A stretch of DNA of 64,000 nt from CAVQCJ01 sp963849365 (GCA_963849365.1 CAWKHA010000004.1:1364001-1428000); one strand, 5' to 3'; positions 8,299 through 17,278 are shown, counted from the first letter of the stretch. Notes: generated by a model not told the origin, from the letters alone. A program made the numbers and translations.

Positions 8299-9288
8299 GT
8301 GCCCTACCCGGCCGAGCGTCCCCGCCGCCTGCGCAGCAGCGCGCCGATGCGGCGCCTGGTCGCGTCCACGCGGCTGGCGCCTGCGGACCTCGTGCTGCCG
8401 CTGTTCGTCAAGGAAGGCATGGCCGACCCGGTCCCGGTCGCGGCGATGCCGGGCGTCGTGCAGCACACCCGGGACTCGTTGCGGAAGGCCGCGACGCAGG
8501 CAGTCGAGGCGGGGGTCGGCGGGCTCATGCTCTTCGGCATCCCGGCCGCGAAGGACGCGATCGGCTCGCAGGCGGACGCCGAGGACGGCATCGTGCAGGC
8601 GGCCCTGCGTGACCTGGTCGCCGACGTCGGCGACGCGACCGTGCTCATGGCCGATCTGTGCCTGTGCGAGTACACGGACCACGGGCACTGCGGACCGCTG
8701 GACCCCGCCGGCGGGGTCGACAACGACGCGACGCTCGCCCGATACGCGGCGGTGGCCGTGGCGCAGGCGCAGGCCGGCGCCCACGTGGTGGCGCCCTCGG
8801 GGATGCAGGACGGGCAGGTCGGTGCGATCCGCGCGGGCCTGGACGCCGCCGGGTCGGCCGGGACAGCGATCCTCGCGTACGCCGTGAAGTACGCATCGGC
8901 CTTCTACGGACCGTTCCGCGAGGCTGCCGAGTCGGCGCCGTCGTTCGGCGACCGGCGCACGTACCAGATGGACCCGGCCGGCGCGGGCGCGCTGCGCGAG
9001 GTGGCGCTCGACCTGGCCGAGGGTGCCGACCTGGTCATGGTCAAGCCGGCGCTGCCGTACCTCGACGTGCTGCGCCAGGTGCGCGACGCCGTCGACGTGC
9101 CGGTGGCGGCGTACCAGGTCTCCGGTGAGATGGCGATGCTGGAGGCGGCGGCCGCGAACGGGTGGCTGGACCGCGAGCGGGCGATGCTGGAGATGCTCAC
9201 CGGGATCCGCCGCGCCGGAGCGGACATCGTGCTGACGTACTGGGCGACCGAGGCGGCTCAGCTGCTGGCTCGCGACCTCGCTCCCTGA
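8299..9288 (+). CDS. hemB: Delta-aminolevulinic acid dehydratase (porphobilinogen synthase)
   Basis: 329 residues from the GTG at 8299, 14 bases after hemD. Condenses two 5-aminolevulinate molecules to porphobilinogen. The metal-binding segment has Cys121, Cys123 and Cys131 (DLCLCEYTDHGHCG), i.e. the zinc-type active site rather than the Asp-rich magnesium type. The Schiff-base lysine is Lys249 (VMVKPA) and the partner lysine is Lys197 (AVKYASAFYGPFR). Last gene of the rex-hem operon; hemE, hemG/Y and hemH are not nearby. Confidence 0.95.
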   Translation: MPYPAERPRRLRSSAPMRRLVASTRLAPADLVLPLFVKEGMADPVPVAAMPGVVQHTRDSLRKAATQAVEAGVGGLMLFGIPAAKDAIGSQADAEDGIVQAALRDLVADVGDATVLMADLCLCEYTDHGHCGPLDPAGGVDNDATLARYAAVAVAQAQAGAHVVAPSGMQDGQVGAIRAGLDAAGSAGTAILAYAVKYASAFYGPFREAAESAPSFGDRRTYQMDPAGAGALREVALDLAEGADLVMVKPALPYLDVLRQVRDAVDVPVAAYQVSGEMAMLEAAAANGWLDRERAMLEMLTGIRRAGADIVLTYWATEAAQLLARDLAP

Positions 9289-9316
9289 CGCACCAGCGGC
9301 GGTCGCGGCCACGCGG

Positions 9317-9407
9317 ACCGTGACTCGATGCTTCGGAAGAACGATTCGACGGCCTGGATCTCGCACCCCTCGCGCAGGCGCACAGTCCGGAACCGCCGCC
9401 CGGCGGA
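9317..9407 (-). pseudogene. Possible DivIVA-domain remnant
   Basis: Between hemB and the VOC gene the minus strand reads FRTVRLREGCEIQAVESFFR, resembling the DivIVA motif (F-x-x-x-R-x-REGY-x-x-x-EVDxFL) with the tyrosine and an aspartate lost. No start, stop or extended frame accompanies it. This is a weak call resting on about 25 residues. Confidence 0.3.
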
Positions 9408-9452
9408 CGATCCTGCCGCAGCGGTTGGGCTGCTGCCCGGGCTGCGGCGCCC

Positions 9453-9809
9453 TCAGTGGTGCGTGTCGATGACGCAGAACCGGTTGCCCTCGGTGTCGGC
9501 GAGGACGACGAAGTCGGGGTCCTCGGGGTAGCGGTCCCAGTCGACCTCGTGCGCGCCCAAGGAGAGCAGCCGGGTGACCTCGGCGGCCTTGTCGTCGGCG
9601 TACAGATCCAGGTGCAGGCGGGGGTGGTCCTGCAGCGGAGTGTCGCTCAGGCCGAGGGCCAGCGCGGTGCCGGCGCCGGTCCGCGGGACGAGGACGACCC
9701 AGTCGTCGTCGGGCTCGTCGCGTGGCGTGTACTCGAGGGCCTGGCACCAGAAGGCGGTCGCGCGCCGCATGTCTGTCACGCCCATCACGACCGTACCGAT
9801 GTGCAGCAT
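9453..9809 (-). CDS. VOC (glyoxalase/bleomycin resistance) family protein
   Basis: 118 residues from the ATG at 9809. The frame is open upstream, but a -10-like GATACT lies 6 nt before this ATG, suggesting a leaderless start. One vicinal-oxygen-chelate module: beta-alpha-beta MLHIGTVVMGVTDMRRATAFW, strand RLHLDLYADD, and the C-terminal FVVLADTEGNRFCVID. The DPEGN-like turn is the usual signature of the Glyoxalase_6 type. Substrate unknown; such single-module proteins act as dimers in small-molecule binding or isomerisation. Stands alone, convergent with hemB. Confidence 0.82.
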   Translation of the reverse strand: MLHIGTVVMGVTDMRRATAFWCQALEYTPRDEPDDDWVVLVPRTGAGTALALGLSDTPLQDHPRLHLDLYADDKAAEVTRLLSLGAHEVDWDRYPEDPDFVVLADTEGNRFCVIDTHH

Positions 9810-10019
9810 GCGGCCAGTATCGCCGAGCACCGGTGGTGCGGAAGGGTTCGTGGCGGGGTGGCACGGTTGTTGCGTGGTTCGCCTTCCTGACGGGGGTGCC
9901 CTGTCGCTGACGGAGCTGCGGAAAGTCGTTGTTGGATAAGGGGTTCTGGCTCGTTCGGCATCATCAGCGCGACGGTCGTGTCCGCTTTCAGACATGTCGT
10001 GAGGTGGACACGGAAGCTG

Positions 10020-10029
10020 TTGTGGACAA
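10020..10029 (-). promoter_or_regulatory. Single DnaA-box-like sequence
   Basis: TTGTGGACAA is the exact reverse complement of TTGTCCACAA, a strong DnaA box. It stands alone 38 bases before the HNH gene start and may be chance. A degenerate copy (GTTGGATAAGGGG) lies about 90 bp upstream. Confidence 0.3.
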
Positions 10030-10066
10030 GGGGTTTCGTGTCGGTGCGCTGACGTAGGTTCGTGGC

Positions 10067-11380
10067 ATGTCGGTCACCGTGTTGCAGGTCGAGTCGTCAC
10101 CTTCGGGTGGCGACTCGCTCTTCGCGTGGCTGGACGATGTGGAGGCGCTGCTGGACCGGGCCGAAGGTTTGGATGTCGCGGCGGTCGGTGACAACGGCCT
10201 GGTCGACGGGGTGCGGCGGCTGACCCGGGCGGGCTCGCGGATCGCCGCGGTCAAGCTCGCCGCGGTCGCCGAGGTGGATCGGCGCGGGGCGGCCCGACGT
10301 ACGACCGGGGCCATCTCGACGGCGGGGTGGCTGCGCGCGGACGGGATGGGTGCGGGGGCCGCGGCCCGGCAGGTCGGGTTGGCCGCCGCGCTGGTCGAGC
10401 ACGACCGGACCCGGCGGGCGTTGGCCTCCGGGGTGATCGACCCCGAGCGGGCGCAGGTGATCACCGCCGCGTTGGACGGGCTGTCCGAGCGGGTCGGGGA
10501 GCAGGATCGCGGTCAGCTCGAGGCCCGGTTGTTGGCGCAGGCCGGGCGGTTGGATCTGGGCCGGTTGCGTCGGCTGGCGCTCGTCGAGGCGGCCCGGGTC
10601 GACCCGGCCGGGTCCGGGGACCTGGCCGGGCCAGAACGCGCCGCCCGGGCCGGCCGTGAGCTGACCGTGTGGCGCGGCACCGATGGGATGCATCACCTGC
10701 GTGGGCGGTTGGACACCGCGGCCGCCGCCACCCTGGCCGCGGCGCTGGACCCACTCGCCGCCCCGGCCCCGACCGGCGCCGGCGGTCCGGATCCGCTCGC
10801 CGGGGCGGCGGCGCGCCGACGCGCTGGTCGAGCTGGCCCGCCGGGCCCTGGCCGCTGGCCGGCTGCCGGCCTCCGGCGGTGTGCGTCCGCAGGTGGTGGT
10901 CACCATGAGCGTGGACCAGCTCCGGGCCCGCATCCACGAGCCCACCCCGGGCCGGGCAGCCGCCCGCGGTGAGGGATGTGCGCTGATCGCCGGGTCGAGC
11001 GTGCGCGAACCGATCTCGGCGGCGGCGGCCGGCCGGATCGCCTGCGACGCCGCGCTCATCCCGGCCGTCCTGGGCGGGCCCAGCCAGCTGCTGGACCTGG
11101 GCCGGGCCGTGCGCACCGCCACCGCCGCCCAACCCCGCGCCCTGGCACTACGCGACCGCGGGTGCACCGCCCCGGGCTGCGACCGGCCGCCCGAATGGTG
11201 CCAGGCCCACCACATCATCCCCTGGAGCCAGGGCGGGACCACCGACCTGAACACCCTGACCCTGGCCTGCGACCGCACCACGACATGGCCCACCACGACG
11301 GATGGACCATCACCATCAACCCCACCGACGGCGTCAGCTGGCACCCACCACCCCAACCCCCCCGAACCACCGTGGTGAGC
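10067..11380 (+). pseudogene. DUF222/13E12-type HNH endonuclease, two frameshifts
   Basis: The ATG at 10067 lies 6 nt after a TAGGTT -10 (leaderless). The first ~245 codons carry the DUF222 domain (VKLAAVAEVDRRGAARR, TAGWLRADG, ALASGVIDPERAQVI). Near 10790-10815 the frame shifts by +1 into VELARRALAAGRLP and the HNH part: CTAPGCDRPPEWCQAHHIIPWSQGG (AHHI catalytic His pair, zinc cysteines). Near 11275-11290 one base is missing, and HHDMAHHDGWTI continues in the third frame without reaching a stop before the convergent thioesterase. This is a multi-copy family of uncertain function in actinobacteria; this copy is inactive unless the shifts are sequencing errors. Confidence 0.8.
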
Positions 11381-11383
11381 GCG

Positions 11384-11908
11384 CTACCGGTCGGCGCCGA
11401 CCGAGAACAGCAGGCAGGTCGACGTCGCGTGCGCGAGCAGCTTCCCGCGTTCGTCGGTGAGGCGCGCCTCGGCGAGCGCCGTCCGGGATCCGCGCGAGAT
11501 GACCGTGCCCTCGGCGAGGATGCGTCCGGTCCGCGTCGTCACCGGTCGCAGGTACTTGGTGGCGAGGTCGACCGAGGTGTACCCGGTGCCGGCCGGGAGC
11601 ACGGAGTGCACGGCGCAGCCGGCGGCGGAGTCCAGCAGCATGGCGATCACGCCACCATGCACCGAGCCGAGCGGGTTGTAGTGCATCTCGTCCGGCACGA
11701 GCGCGAACACGGCCCTGCCGACCTCGAACGAGACCGCCTCGACCCCGAGCGTCGACATCACCGGCGGTGGGGGGAGCTCACCGGCGGCCATCGCGGCGAG
11801 GAGATCTGCCCCGGAGAGCCGCCCCAGGGCGTCCGCCGTGGGCGAGGGGTCCTCCCAGCTGTAGGTGCGGGTGCGAGCGGCGGGCACGGTCTGCTGAGTC
11901 TGCGACAT
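11384..11908 (-). CDS. PaaI-type hotdog thioesterase
   Basis: 174 residues from the ATG at 11908 (MSQTQQ). Hotdog fold with the motif HYNPLGSVHGGVIAMLLDSAAG: the N-P-x-G-x-x-HGG signature with a central-helix acidic Asp of PaaI/4HBT thioesterases. Later VDLATKYLRPV and AEARLTDERGKLLAHATSTC complete the fold. Hydrolyses an acyl- or aroyl-CoA thioester; substrate unknown. Divergent from an HxlR regulator, with 56 bases between the starts and an inverted repeat in the gap, so it is probably the regulator's target. Confidence 0.85.
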   Translation of the reverse strand: MSQTQQTVPAARTRTYSWEDPSPTADALGRLSGADLLAAMAAGELPPPPVMSTLGVEAVSFEVGRAVFALVPDEMHYNPLGSVHGGVIAMLLDSAAGCAVHSVLPAGTGYTSVDLATKYLRPVTTRTGRILAEGTVISRGSRTALAEARLTDERGKLLAHATSTCLLFSVGADR

Positions 11909-11930
11909 GGACGCAGCCTGGCGAAGATTG

Positions 11931-11953
11931 CTGAGTCTGTCAATGAGACTTAG
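11931..11953. promoter_or_regulatory. Inverted repeat operator between thioesterase and hxlR-type gene
   Basis: CTGAGTCT-N7-AGACTTAG, 7 of 8 arm positions paired. It lies between a TTGCTG (-35, 11928-11933) and TAGGCT (-10, 11951-11956) spaced 17 bp for the rightward gene. A further half-site CTGAGTCT occurs at 11894-11901, inside the start of the thioesterase gene. Good candidate binding site for the adjacent HxlR protein. Confidence 0.6.
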
Positions 11954-11964
11954 GCTGCATGCCC

Positions 11965-12447
11965 ATGAGCCGACCCGAGGCACTGGACTGGTCGATCGAC
12001 AACTGCACCGTGCAGCGCGCGCTGCGGGTCTTGGGCGACCGCTGGTCGTTCGTGGTGCTCCGCGAGGTCTTCAACGGGATCAGGCGTTTCGACGACATGC
12101 GGACGCGCACTGCGATCCCGCGGCAGGTGCTGACCGACCGGCTGGCGCGGCTGGTCGAGGAGGGGCTGCTGCGCCGCGAGCCATACCGCGAGGCGGGTCA
12201 GCGCGAGCGGCAGGAGTACCGGCTGACGGGCAAGGGCCTCGATCTGTACCCGGTGCTCGTGGCCTTGAACGAGTGGGGCTCGGCGTACTACTCCGACCCG
12301 GAGGGGTCCCCGCTGACGTTCCGGCACCGCGGCTGCGACGGCGAGGTGGGCACGGCGCTGCGGTGCGAGCACGGGCACGTGATCGACGACCCGCGCGAGG
12401 TGGTGCCGTCGCCGGGGCCGGGGGCGCACCGCCGCGCCACCGCCTGA
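11965..12447 (+). CDS. HxlR family winged-helix regulator
   Basis: 160 residues from the ATG at 11965. An ATG at 11959 is in frame, but only 2 nt after the -10 TAGGCT, so the second ATG (8 nt after) fits a leaderless start. HxlR hallmark near the N-terminus: CTVQRALRVLGDRWSFVVLREVFNGIRRFDDM, then helix-turn-helix IPRQVLTDRLARLVEEGLL and the wing RQEYRLTGKGLDL. A C-terminal extension with CDGEVGTALRCEHGH could bind metal or be a redox element. Cytoplasmic DNA-binding dimer, likely controlling itself and the divergent thioesterase. Confidence 0.88.
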   Translation: MSRPEALDWSIDNCTVQRALRVLGDRWSFVVLREVFNGIRRFDDMRTRTAIPRQVLTDRLARLVEEGLLRREPYREAGQRERQEYRLTGKGLDLYPVLVALNEWGSAYYSDPEGSPLTFRHRGCDGEVGTALRCEHGHVIDDPREVVPSPGPGAHRRATA

Positions 12448-12461
12448 CCCGAGGTGGCAGG

Positions 12462-13487
12462 TCAGCGGGCGAGGCGCTCCGCCAGCCAGGCGAGTGCCAG
12501 GGGGTACCGGTAGTCGATGCCGCCGTGCGCGGCGTCGAACAGCTCGAAACGGATGCGCTCGTCGGCGAGTCCGACCTTGGCGAGCTCGGCGCGGAACGCC
12601 TCGGCGCCGACGTCGAGGTACCACTCGTCGCGGGTGCCGGCGTCGATCCACACCGCGCGCAGCGAGCGCACCTCGTCGGCGTGGCGCTCGACCATGCGCA
12701 CCGGGTCCCAGTCGAGCCATCGTCGCCACACTTCCGGTCGCAGCACGCCGGTGCACGGGTCGAACGGCAGCTCGGGCGTGCCGTCGGGCCGCGCGGAGAA
12801 ACACCCGGAACAGCCCAGGATCATCAGCAGCAGCTCGTCCTCCTTCTTCGTGAACGAGGGGCGCGACCGGAACTCACCCCACCACCGCATGATGTCGCCG
12901 TCGTAGTCGCGCAGCGCCCTCACCGCGTCGCCGAACTCGTGCACGTACGAGAGCTCGTACAGCGTGTCGCCGGCGTGCGTCGCGAGCGCGCCGAAGAGGT
13001 CGGGCCGCAGCATCGGTGTGACCATCGCGCCGAAGCCGCCGGAGGACTTGCCGGAGATGGCGCGCGACTCGCGGTCGTCGATCGTGCGGTAGCGCGCGTC
13101 GACCCAGGGCACGACCTCGTCGCAGAGGTACGAGTGGTAGGCGCCGGTGCCGGGCGAGTCGACGAACTGCGAACCGCCGTAGGCCGTCCAGGCGTCCACG
13201 TACACGACGACGCATCCCGGCGCGCGGCCGGACGCGAACACCTCGTCGGCGGTCTCGACGAACGGCTGCCGGAAGGGTTGCCGGTTCGCCCACATGGCCA
13301 CGTGCCCCGAGTAGCCCTGGATCACGTACACGCTCGGGTAGCGCGCGTCGGACTCGTCGTAGCCCGGTGGCACGTAGACCCACAGCGGTCGCTCGAACGG
13401 GTCGCCCAGCACGTTGCCCCGCAACAGCTCGGAGGTGATGACGTTCTTGTCGAGGCGGCCGGCGAGCTCGGTTCCCCAGGGCAGCAT
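12462..13487 (-). CDS. Alpha/beta-hydrolase, esterase D/putative esterase family
   Basis: 341 residues, ATG start. The esterase fold opens with RPLWVYVPPGYDES and PSVYVIQGYSG (oxyanion region). The nucleophile elbow is AISGKSSGGFGAM (GxSxG, Ser near residue 146), the acid is probably Asp in WIDAGTRDEWYLD and the base His in DAAHGGIDYRY. No signal peptide is apparent, so cytoplasmic. It is similar in style to enterochelin-esterase-like and feruloyl/mycolyl esterase folds, but the substrate cannot be told. Convergent with the HxlR gene (15 bases apart). Confidence 0.8.
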   Translation of the reverse strand: MLPWGTELAGRLDKNVITSELLRGNVLGDPFERPLWVYVPPGYDESDARYPSVYVIQGYSGHVAMWANRQPFRQPFVETADEVFASGRAPGCVVVYVDAWTAYGGSQFVDSPGTGAYHSYLCDEVVPWVDARYRTIDDRESRAISGKSSGGFGAMVTPMLRPDLFGALATHAGDTLYELSYVHEFGDAVRALRDYDGDIMRWWGEFRSRPSFTKKEDELLLMILGCSGCFSARPDGTPELPFDPCTGVLRPEVWRRWLDWDPVRMVERHADEVRSLRAVWIDAGTRDEWYLDVGAEAFRAELAKVGLADERIRFELFDAAHGGIDYRYPLALAWLAERLAR

Positions 13488-13559
13488 GCGGGGCAGTCAA
13501 CCACCGGTCCGTGTGAACATTCCCCCCACGTGGGTGCGAAAGCGCGTCTCCCGGCCGGA

Positions 13560-15863
13560 TCAGGGCGCGGCGGCGAGGGCGTCCACGGCCGCGCTGTACT
13601 CGGGCCGGGCGAGGTAGCCGGAGTGCCCGCACTGCGGCGGCAGCGACCCGTCCGGCCCGGCCAGGAGCGAGACCGGGTCGGGCAGCCGCTCGTCCGGGGC
13701 GGCCGCGTCGGACGACATCGCCCACGCCCCGATCGGGTCGCTGGGCGCCCACAGGTTCGCCCACCGTCCGCCGACGTCCTGCTGGGCCGCCGCGAGCGAC
13801 CCCAGTCCGAGGTACGCGGGGAAGAAGCGTGCGTACAGACGGCGCAGCGGGCAGCCGTAGGTGAGCAGCGATGTGCGCGCGCCGGTCTGCGTGTCGAGCT
13901 GCAGCACGCTCGCCGTGGCCAGGATGCTGCCCTGGCTGTGGCCGGACAGGACGACACGGTCGCCGGCGGCGCCGGACAGCGCCTCGATCCGGGCGACCAG
14001 GTCGGGCACGGCCCGCTCGCCGTAGCACGGCGGGGTCAGCGGGTGGTTGGCCCGCGGCCAGAACGTGGCGACGTCCCAGAGGATGCCGAGGTAGCGGCGC
14101 ACGGAGCGGTCCCGGAAGCCCCAGAACGCGAGCGAGACCAGCGCAGCGGCGGCGAGCCCGATGGCGCCGGTGCCCAGCGCGGTCACCCGGGCCAGCCACG
14201 ACTTCTCGACGTAGTCGTAGCCACCCCACAGGTAGGTGGCCATACCGGCGACGACGACCAGGGTCGCGGTGGCGCAGACCAGGAAGAGCACGTTGCCGAC
14301 GTGGTCGCCGAGGTCGGCGAGCGCGCGCGTCGAGGCGATCCTGCGGGCGCGCGTGACTGCGGCGGTGCCGGTCTCGGCGGGGTGTTCGGCGAGCACGACC
14401 GGCACCAGGCGGCGCTGCGCCGAGCGGACCCGCAGCACCACACCGAAGACGAGCAGGAGGGTGAGCAGCAGCGCCACGAGTGCGGCGGTCCCGGCCCAGA
14501 AGTACGCCGGCGGGACGATCAGTGGCCGGTCGGTGTCGACGGCGTGGACCCGGGCGCTGAAGTCCGGAGATCCCTTGATCGCGGTGTCGATCGCGTCCAG
14601 CCGGCTCTCGGCGGTGCCGGTCGATGTCACCGGCGTGCCGAGGTACTCGGCCAGCCAGAGCCCCGCGCCGGCGCTGAACGCCCCGGCGATCAGCCATCCC
14701 AGCAGGGCGGTGATGTGCGCGCCGAACCCGCGCACAGCGACGGCGAAACCGGGCCGGTCCCGTCCGAGCCGCCAGGGCGCCTGGGCCAGCAGGCAGACGA
14801 ACAGTGCGAGGAGCAGCCCGAGCTGGGTCAGGAACAGTCCCAGGACGGCCGGGTTCATGCCCGGCAGGTGCGTGGGCGGCGGCGGGTAGTCGCCGGGCAG
14901 CGCGGCGGTCGCGGCGATGCTGGCGGCGAGCACGGCGACGGCCGCCCAGCGCACGATCACCAGCGGCCGGGTGAGCTGGTCGGCGCCCCGGCCGCCCCGG
15001 CCGGTCACGGCGTTGACAGCGGTGGCGGCCACTGCGAGCCCGAGCAGGACCAGGTTCGCGACGAGGAGCTCGCCGGCCAGGAGCCGGACGCCGCTGCCGT
15101 CGCCGTACCTCAGCAGCGGCGCCACGGTGAGCGCACCGAGACCACCGGCCCACGCGGTCACGTGCACGGCGCGCAGCCGCATCGTCGAGCGGTCGCCCGC
15201 CCAGAAGCTCTCGTCGGCCAGTGGCACGTCGCCCGCCGCGACGGCGGGGCGCGGCGGCGGGCTTGCGGCGGTGGGTCGCAGCTCGACCCTTCCCAGTCGC
15301 CAGAGCACCACGACCAGGACGGCGGGCAGCAGCGCGCCGAGGGCCAGCCGCGGCCCGGGCTGCCAGCCGGCGACGAACGTGAACGGTCCCAGCCGCGCGG
15401 CGCACGCCGGCATCGCCCCGCACTGCCACGCCGCGACGTCCATGGTCGCCAGCGCGCTCGCGATCATCACGGTGACCGTGAAGGACAGGCCGATCAGCCG
15501 CAGCACGGTCACCGCCGCGATCCCCAGCCGGCCGTCGCGACGGTACGGCGGCACCATCCAGTGGGCGAGGTTCACCAGCGTGAACGGAAGCAGCAGCACC
15601 CACAGCGCCCGGGTGGCCGGGCCCGAGGTGAGGCCGCCCCAGGAGTAGGCCTCGAGGTGGCGCCGGTCCGGCTGGTCGTGGCTGGTGCCGCCGGGGTACC
15701 AGCGCCGCCAGAAGCCGGCCTTCGCGTCCCCGGCCACGCGCTTCAGCAGCGGCGCCGGGTGGGCGAGCATCTCCTCGGGCGGGGTGCCGGAGACGCCGTG
15801 CACCCGCAGCTCGCTCAGCCCGTGGACCGTCGTGTCGAGCTCGTTCGCCTGTTCGGTCGCCAT
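13560..15863 (-). CDS. Large polytopic membrane protein with C-terminal lipase-like domain
   Basis: 767 residues, ATG start with a GGGAGG ribosome site. A short soluble N-terminus (ELRVHGVSGTPPEEML) precedes about ten to eleven predicted membrane helices spread over residues 85-610. The C-terminal soluble domain carries a nucleophile elbow GHSQGS (Ser at about 643) preceded by the strand DRVVLSGHS and followed by the helix ATASVLQL. Homologues are annotated only as hypothetical membrane proteins as far as I recall. A membrane-embedded lipid or ester hydrolase is the obvious guess from the elbow; no Asp or His was assigned. It lies divergent to hemL. Confidence 0.75.
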   Translation of the reverse strand: MATEQANELDTTVHGLSELRVHGVSGTPPEEMLAHPAPLLKRVAGDAKAGFWRRWYPGGTSHDQPDRRHLEAYSWGGLTSGPATRALWVLLLPFTLVNLAHWMVPPYRRDGRLGIAAVTVLRLIGLSFTVTVMIASALATMDVAAWQCGAMPACAARLGPFTFVAGWQPGPRLALGALLPAVLVVVLWRLGRVELRPTAASPPPRPAVAAGDVPLADESFWAGDRSTMRLRAVHVTAWAGGLGALTVAPLLRYGDGSGVRLLAGELLVANLVLLGLAVAATAVNAVTGRGGRGADQLTRPLVIVRWAAVAVLAASIAATAALPGDYPPPPTHLPGMNPAVLGLFLTQLGLLLALFVCLLAQAPWRLGRDRPGFAVAVRGFGAHITALLGWLIAGAFSAGAGLWLAEYLGTPVTSTGTAESRLDAIDTAIKGSPDFSARVHAVDTDRPLIVPPAYFWAGTAALVALLLTLLLVFGVVLRVRSAQRRLVPVVLAEHPAETGTAAVTRARRIASTRALADLGDHVGNVLFLVCATATLVVVAGMATYLWGGYDYVEKSWLARVTALGTGAIGLAAAALVSLAFWGFRDRSVRRYLGILWDVATFWPRANHPLTPPCYGERAVPDLVARIEALSGAAGDRVVLSGHSQGSILATASVLQLDTQTGARTSLLTYGCPLRRLYARFFPAYLGLGSLAAAQQDVGGRWANLWAPSDPIGAWAMSSDAAAPDERLPDPVSLLAGPDGSLPPQCGHSGYLARPEYSAAVDALAAAP

Positions 15864-15958
15864 GGTCGCCTCCCGGGACGTCCCACTCTGCCCATGATCG
15901 CGGTCGTCGGATACGCCCGGACGGATTCAGCTCACCGGGGGCTGAGAGACTGGCGCGC

Positions 15959-17278
15959 GTGAGGCATCCGTACGAGGCGCCGGAGTCCGCGGCCCTGTTC
16001 GACCGGGCGCTGGCGGTGACGCCGGGCGGGGTCAACTCGCCGGTGCGCGCGTTCCAGGCGGTGGGGGGCACCCCGCGGTTCATGGTCTCCGGGCAGGGCG
16101 CGAGGGTGGTCGACGCGGACGGCCGCGAGTACGTCGACCTGGTGGGCTCGTGGGGTCCGATGATCCTCGGGCACGCGCACCCCGAGGTGCTCGCTGCGAT
16201 CGGCAGGCGCGCGGCGCGGGGCTGGTCGTTCGGCGCGCCCTCGGTCGGGGAGGTGGAGCTGGCCGAGGAGATCGTCGCCCGGGTGGCCCCGGTCGAGCAG
16301 GTGCGGTTCGTCAGCTCGGGCACCGAGGCGACGATGAGCGCGATCCGGCTGGCCCGCGGCTTCACCGGCCGGCCCAAGGTGGTCAAGTTCGCCGGCTGCT
16401 ACCACGGGCACGTGGACGCGTTGCTGGCCAGCGCCGGGTCGGGGGTGGCCACGCTCGGCCTGCCCGACACTCCCGGCGTGACCGGGGCGGCCGCCGCAGA
16501 CACGATCGTGCTGCCGTACAACGACCTCGACGCCGTGGCCGCGGCCTTCGCGACCGAGGGCGGGCAGATCGCCTGCGTGATCACCGAGGCGGCCGCGGCC
16601 AACATGGGCGTCGTCCCGCCGGAGGCCGGTTTCAACGGCGGGCTGGCCAGGCTGTGTCACGACTACGGCGCGCTCTTGGTGCTGGACGAGGTGATGACGG
16701 GCTTCCGGGTCGGCCCGGCGGGCTGGTACGGCCTCGAGCCGGTGGACGCTGACCTGTTCACGTTCGGCAAGGTGATGGGGGGCGGGCTCCCGGCTGCGGC
16801 CTTCGGCGGGCGGGCCGACGTGATGGCGCGGCTGGCGCCCGCCGGGCCGGTGTACCAGGCGGGCACGCTGTCTGGGAACCCGCTGGCCACGGCTGCAGGG
16901 CTGGCGACGCTACGACTGCTCGACGAGTCCGTGTACGCCCACCTGGACGCGACCGCGGCGGCCGTCGCCGGGCTGGTCTCGTCAGCGCTGGCGCAGGCCG
17001 GTGTGCCGCACCGGCTGCAGGCGGCCGGGAACCTCTTCAGCGTCTTCTTCGTCGACACCCCGGTGCGGGACTACGAGGGCGCGCGGGCGCAGGCCGCCTA
17101 CCGCTACCCGGCGTTCTTCCACGCGATGCTCGCGCACGGGGTGTCGCTGCCGCCGTCGGCGTACGAGGCATGGTTCGTCTCCGCGGCGCACGGCGACGCC
17201 GAGCTGGAGCGGATCGCGTCGGCCCTGCCCGCGGCGGCGAAGGCGGCCGCACAGGCCGAGCCGGGAGGAGCGCGATGA
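15959..17278 (+). CDS. hemL: Glutamate-1-semialdehyde 2,1-aminomutase
   Basis: 439 residues, GTG start, 7 nt after a GAGACT -10-like element (leaderless likely). Converts glutamate-1-semialdehyde to 5-aminolevulinate. Class-III aminotransferase fold: TPGGVNSPVRAF near the N-terminus, SSGTEATMSAIRLAR (phosphate-binding), CYHGHVD, LVLDEVMTGFRV, and the PLP lysine Lys271 in FTFGKVMGGG. It heads a run that continues with the histidine phosphatase and cytochrome c maturation genes; the stop overlaps the next ATG. Confidence 0.95.
   Translation: MRHPYEAPESAALFDRALAVTPGGVNSPVRAFQAVGGTPRFMVSGQGARVVDADGREYVDLVGSWGPMILGHAHPEVLAAIGRRAARGWSFGAPSVGEVELAEEIVARVAPVEQVRFVSSGTEATMSAIRLARGFTGRPKVVKFAGCYHGHVDALLASAGSGVATLGLPDTPGVTGAAAADTIVLPYNDLDAVAAAFATEGGQIACVITEAAAANMGVVPPEAGFNGGLARLCHDYGALLVLDEVMTGFRVGPAGWYGLEPVDADLFTFGKVMGGGLPAAAFGGRADVMARLAPAGPVYQAGTLSGNPLATAAGLATLRLLDESVYAHLDATAAAVAGLVSSALAQAGVPHRLQAAGNLFSVFFVDTPVRDYEGARAQAAYRYPAFFHAMLAHGVSLPPSAYEAWFVSAAHGDAELERIASALPAAAKAAAQAEPGGAR

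Noticed and set aside
11907..15962. A 1351-codon open frame on the plus strand
   Set aside because: It runs antisense to three supported genes. Its composition is His/Arg/Gly/Pro-rich as expected for the mirror of GC-rich codons, and it contains no domain.
12874..16386. A 1170-codon open frame on the minus strand
   Set aside because: Out of frame with the membrane hydrolase and antisense to hemL; arginine-rich composition and no recognisable motif.
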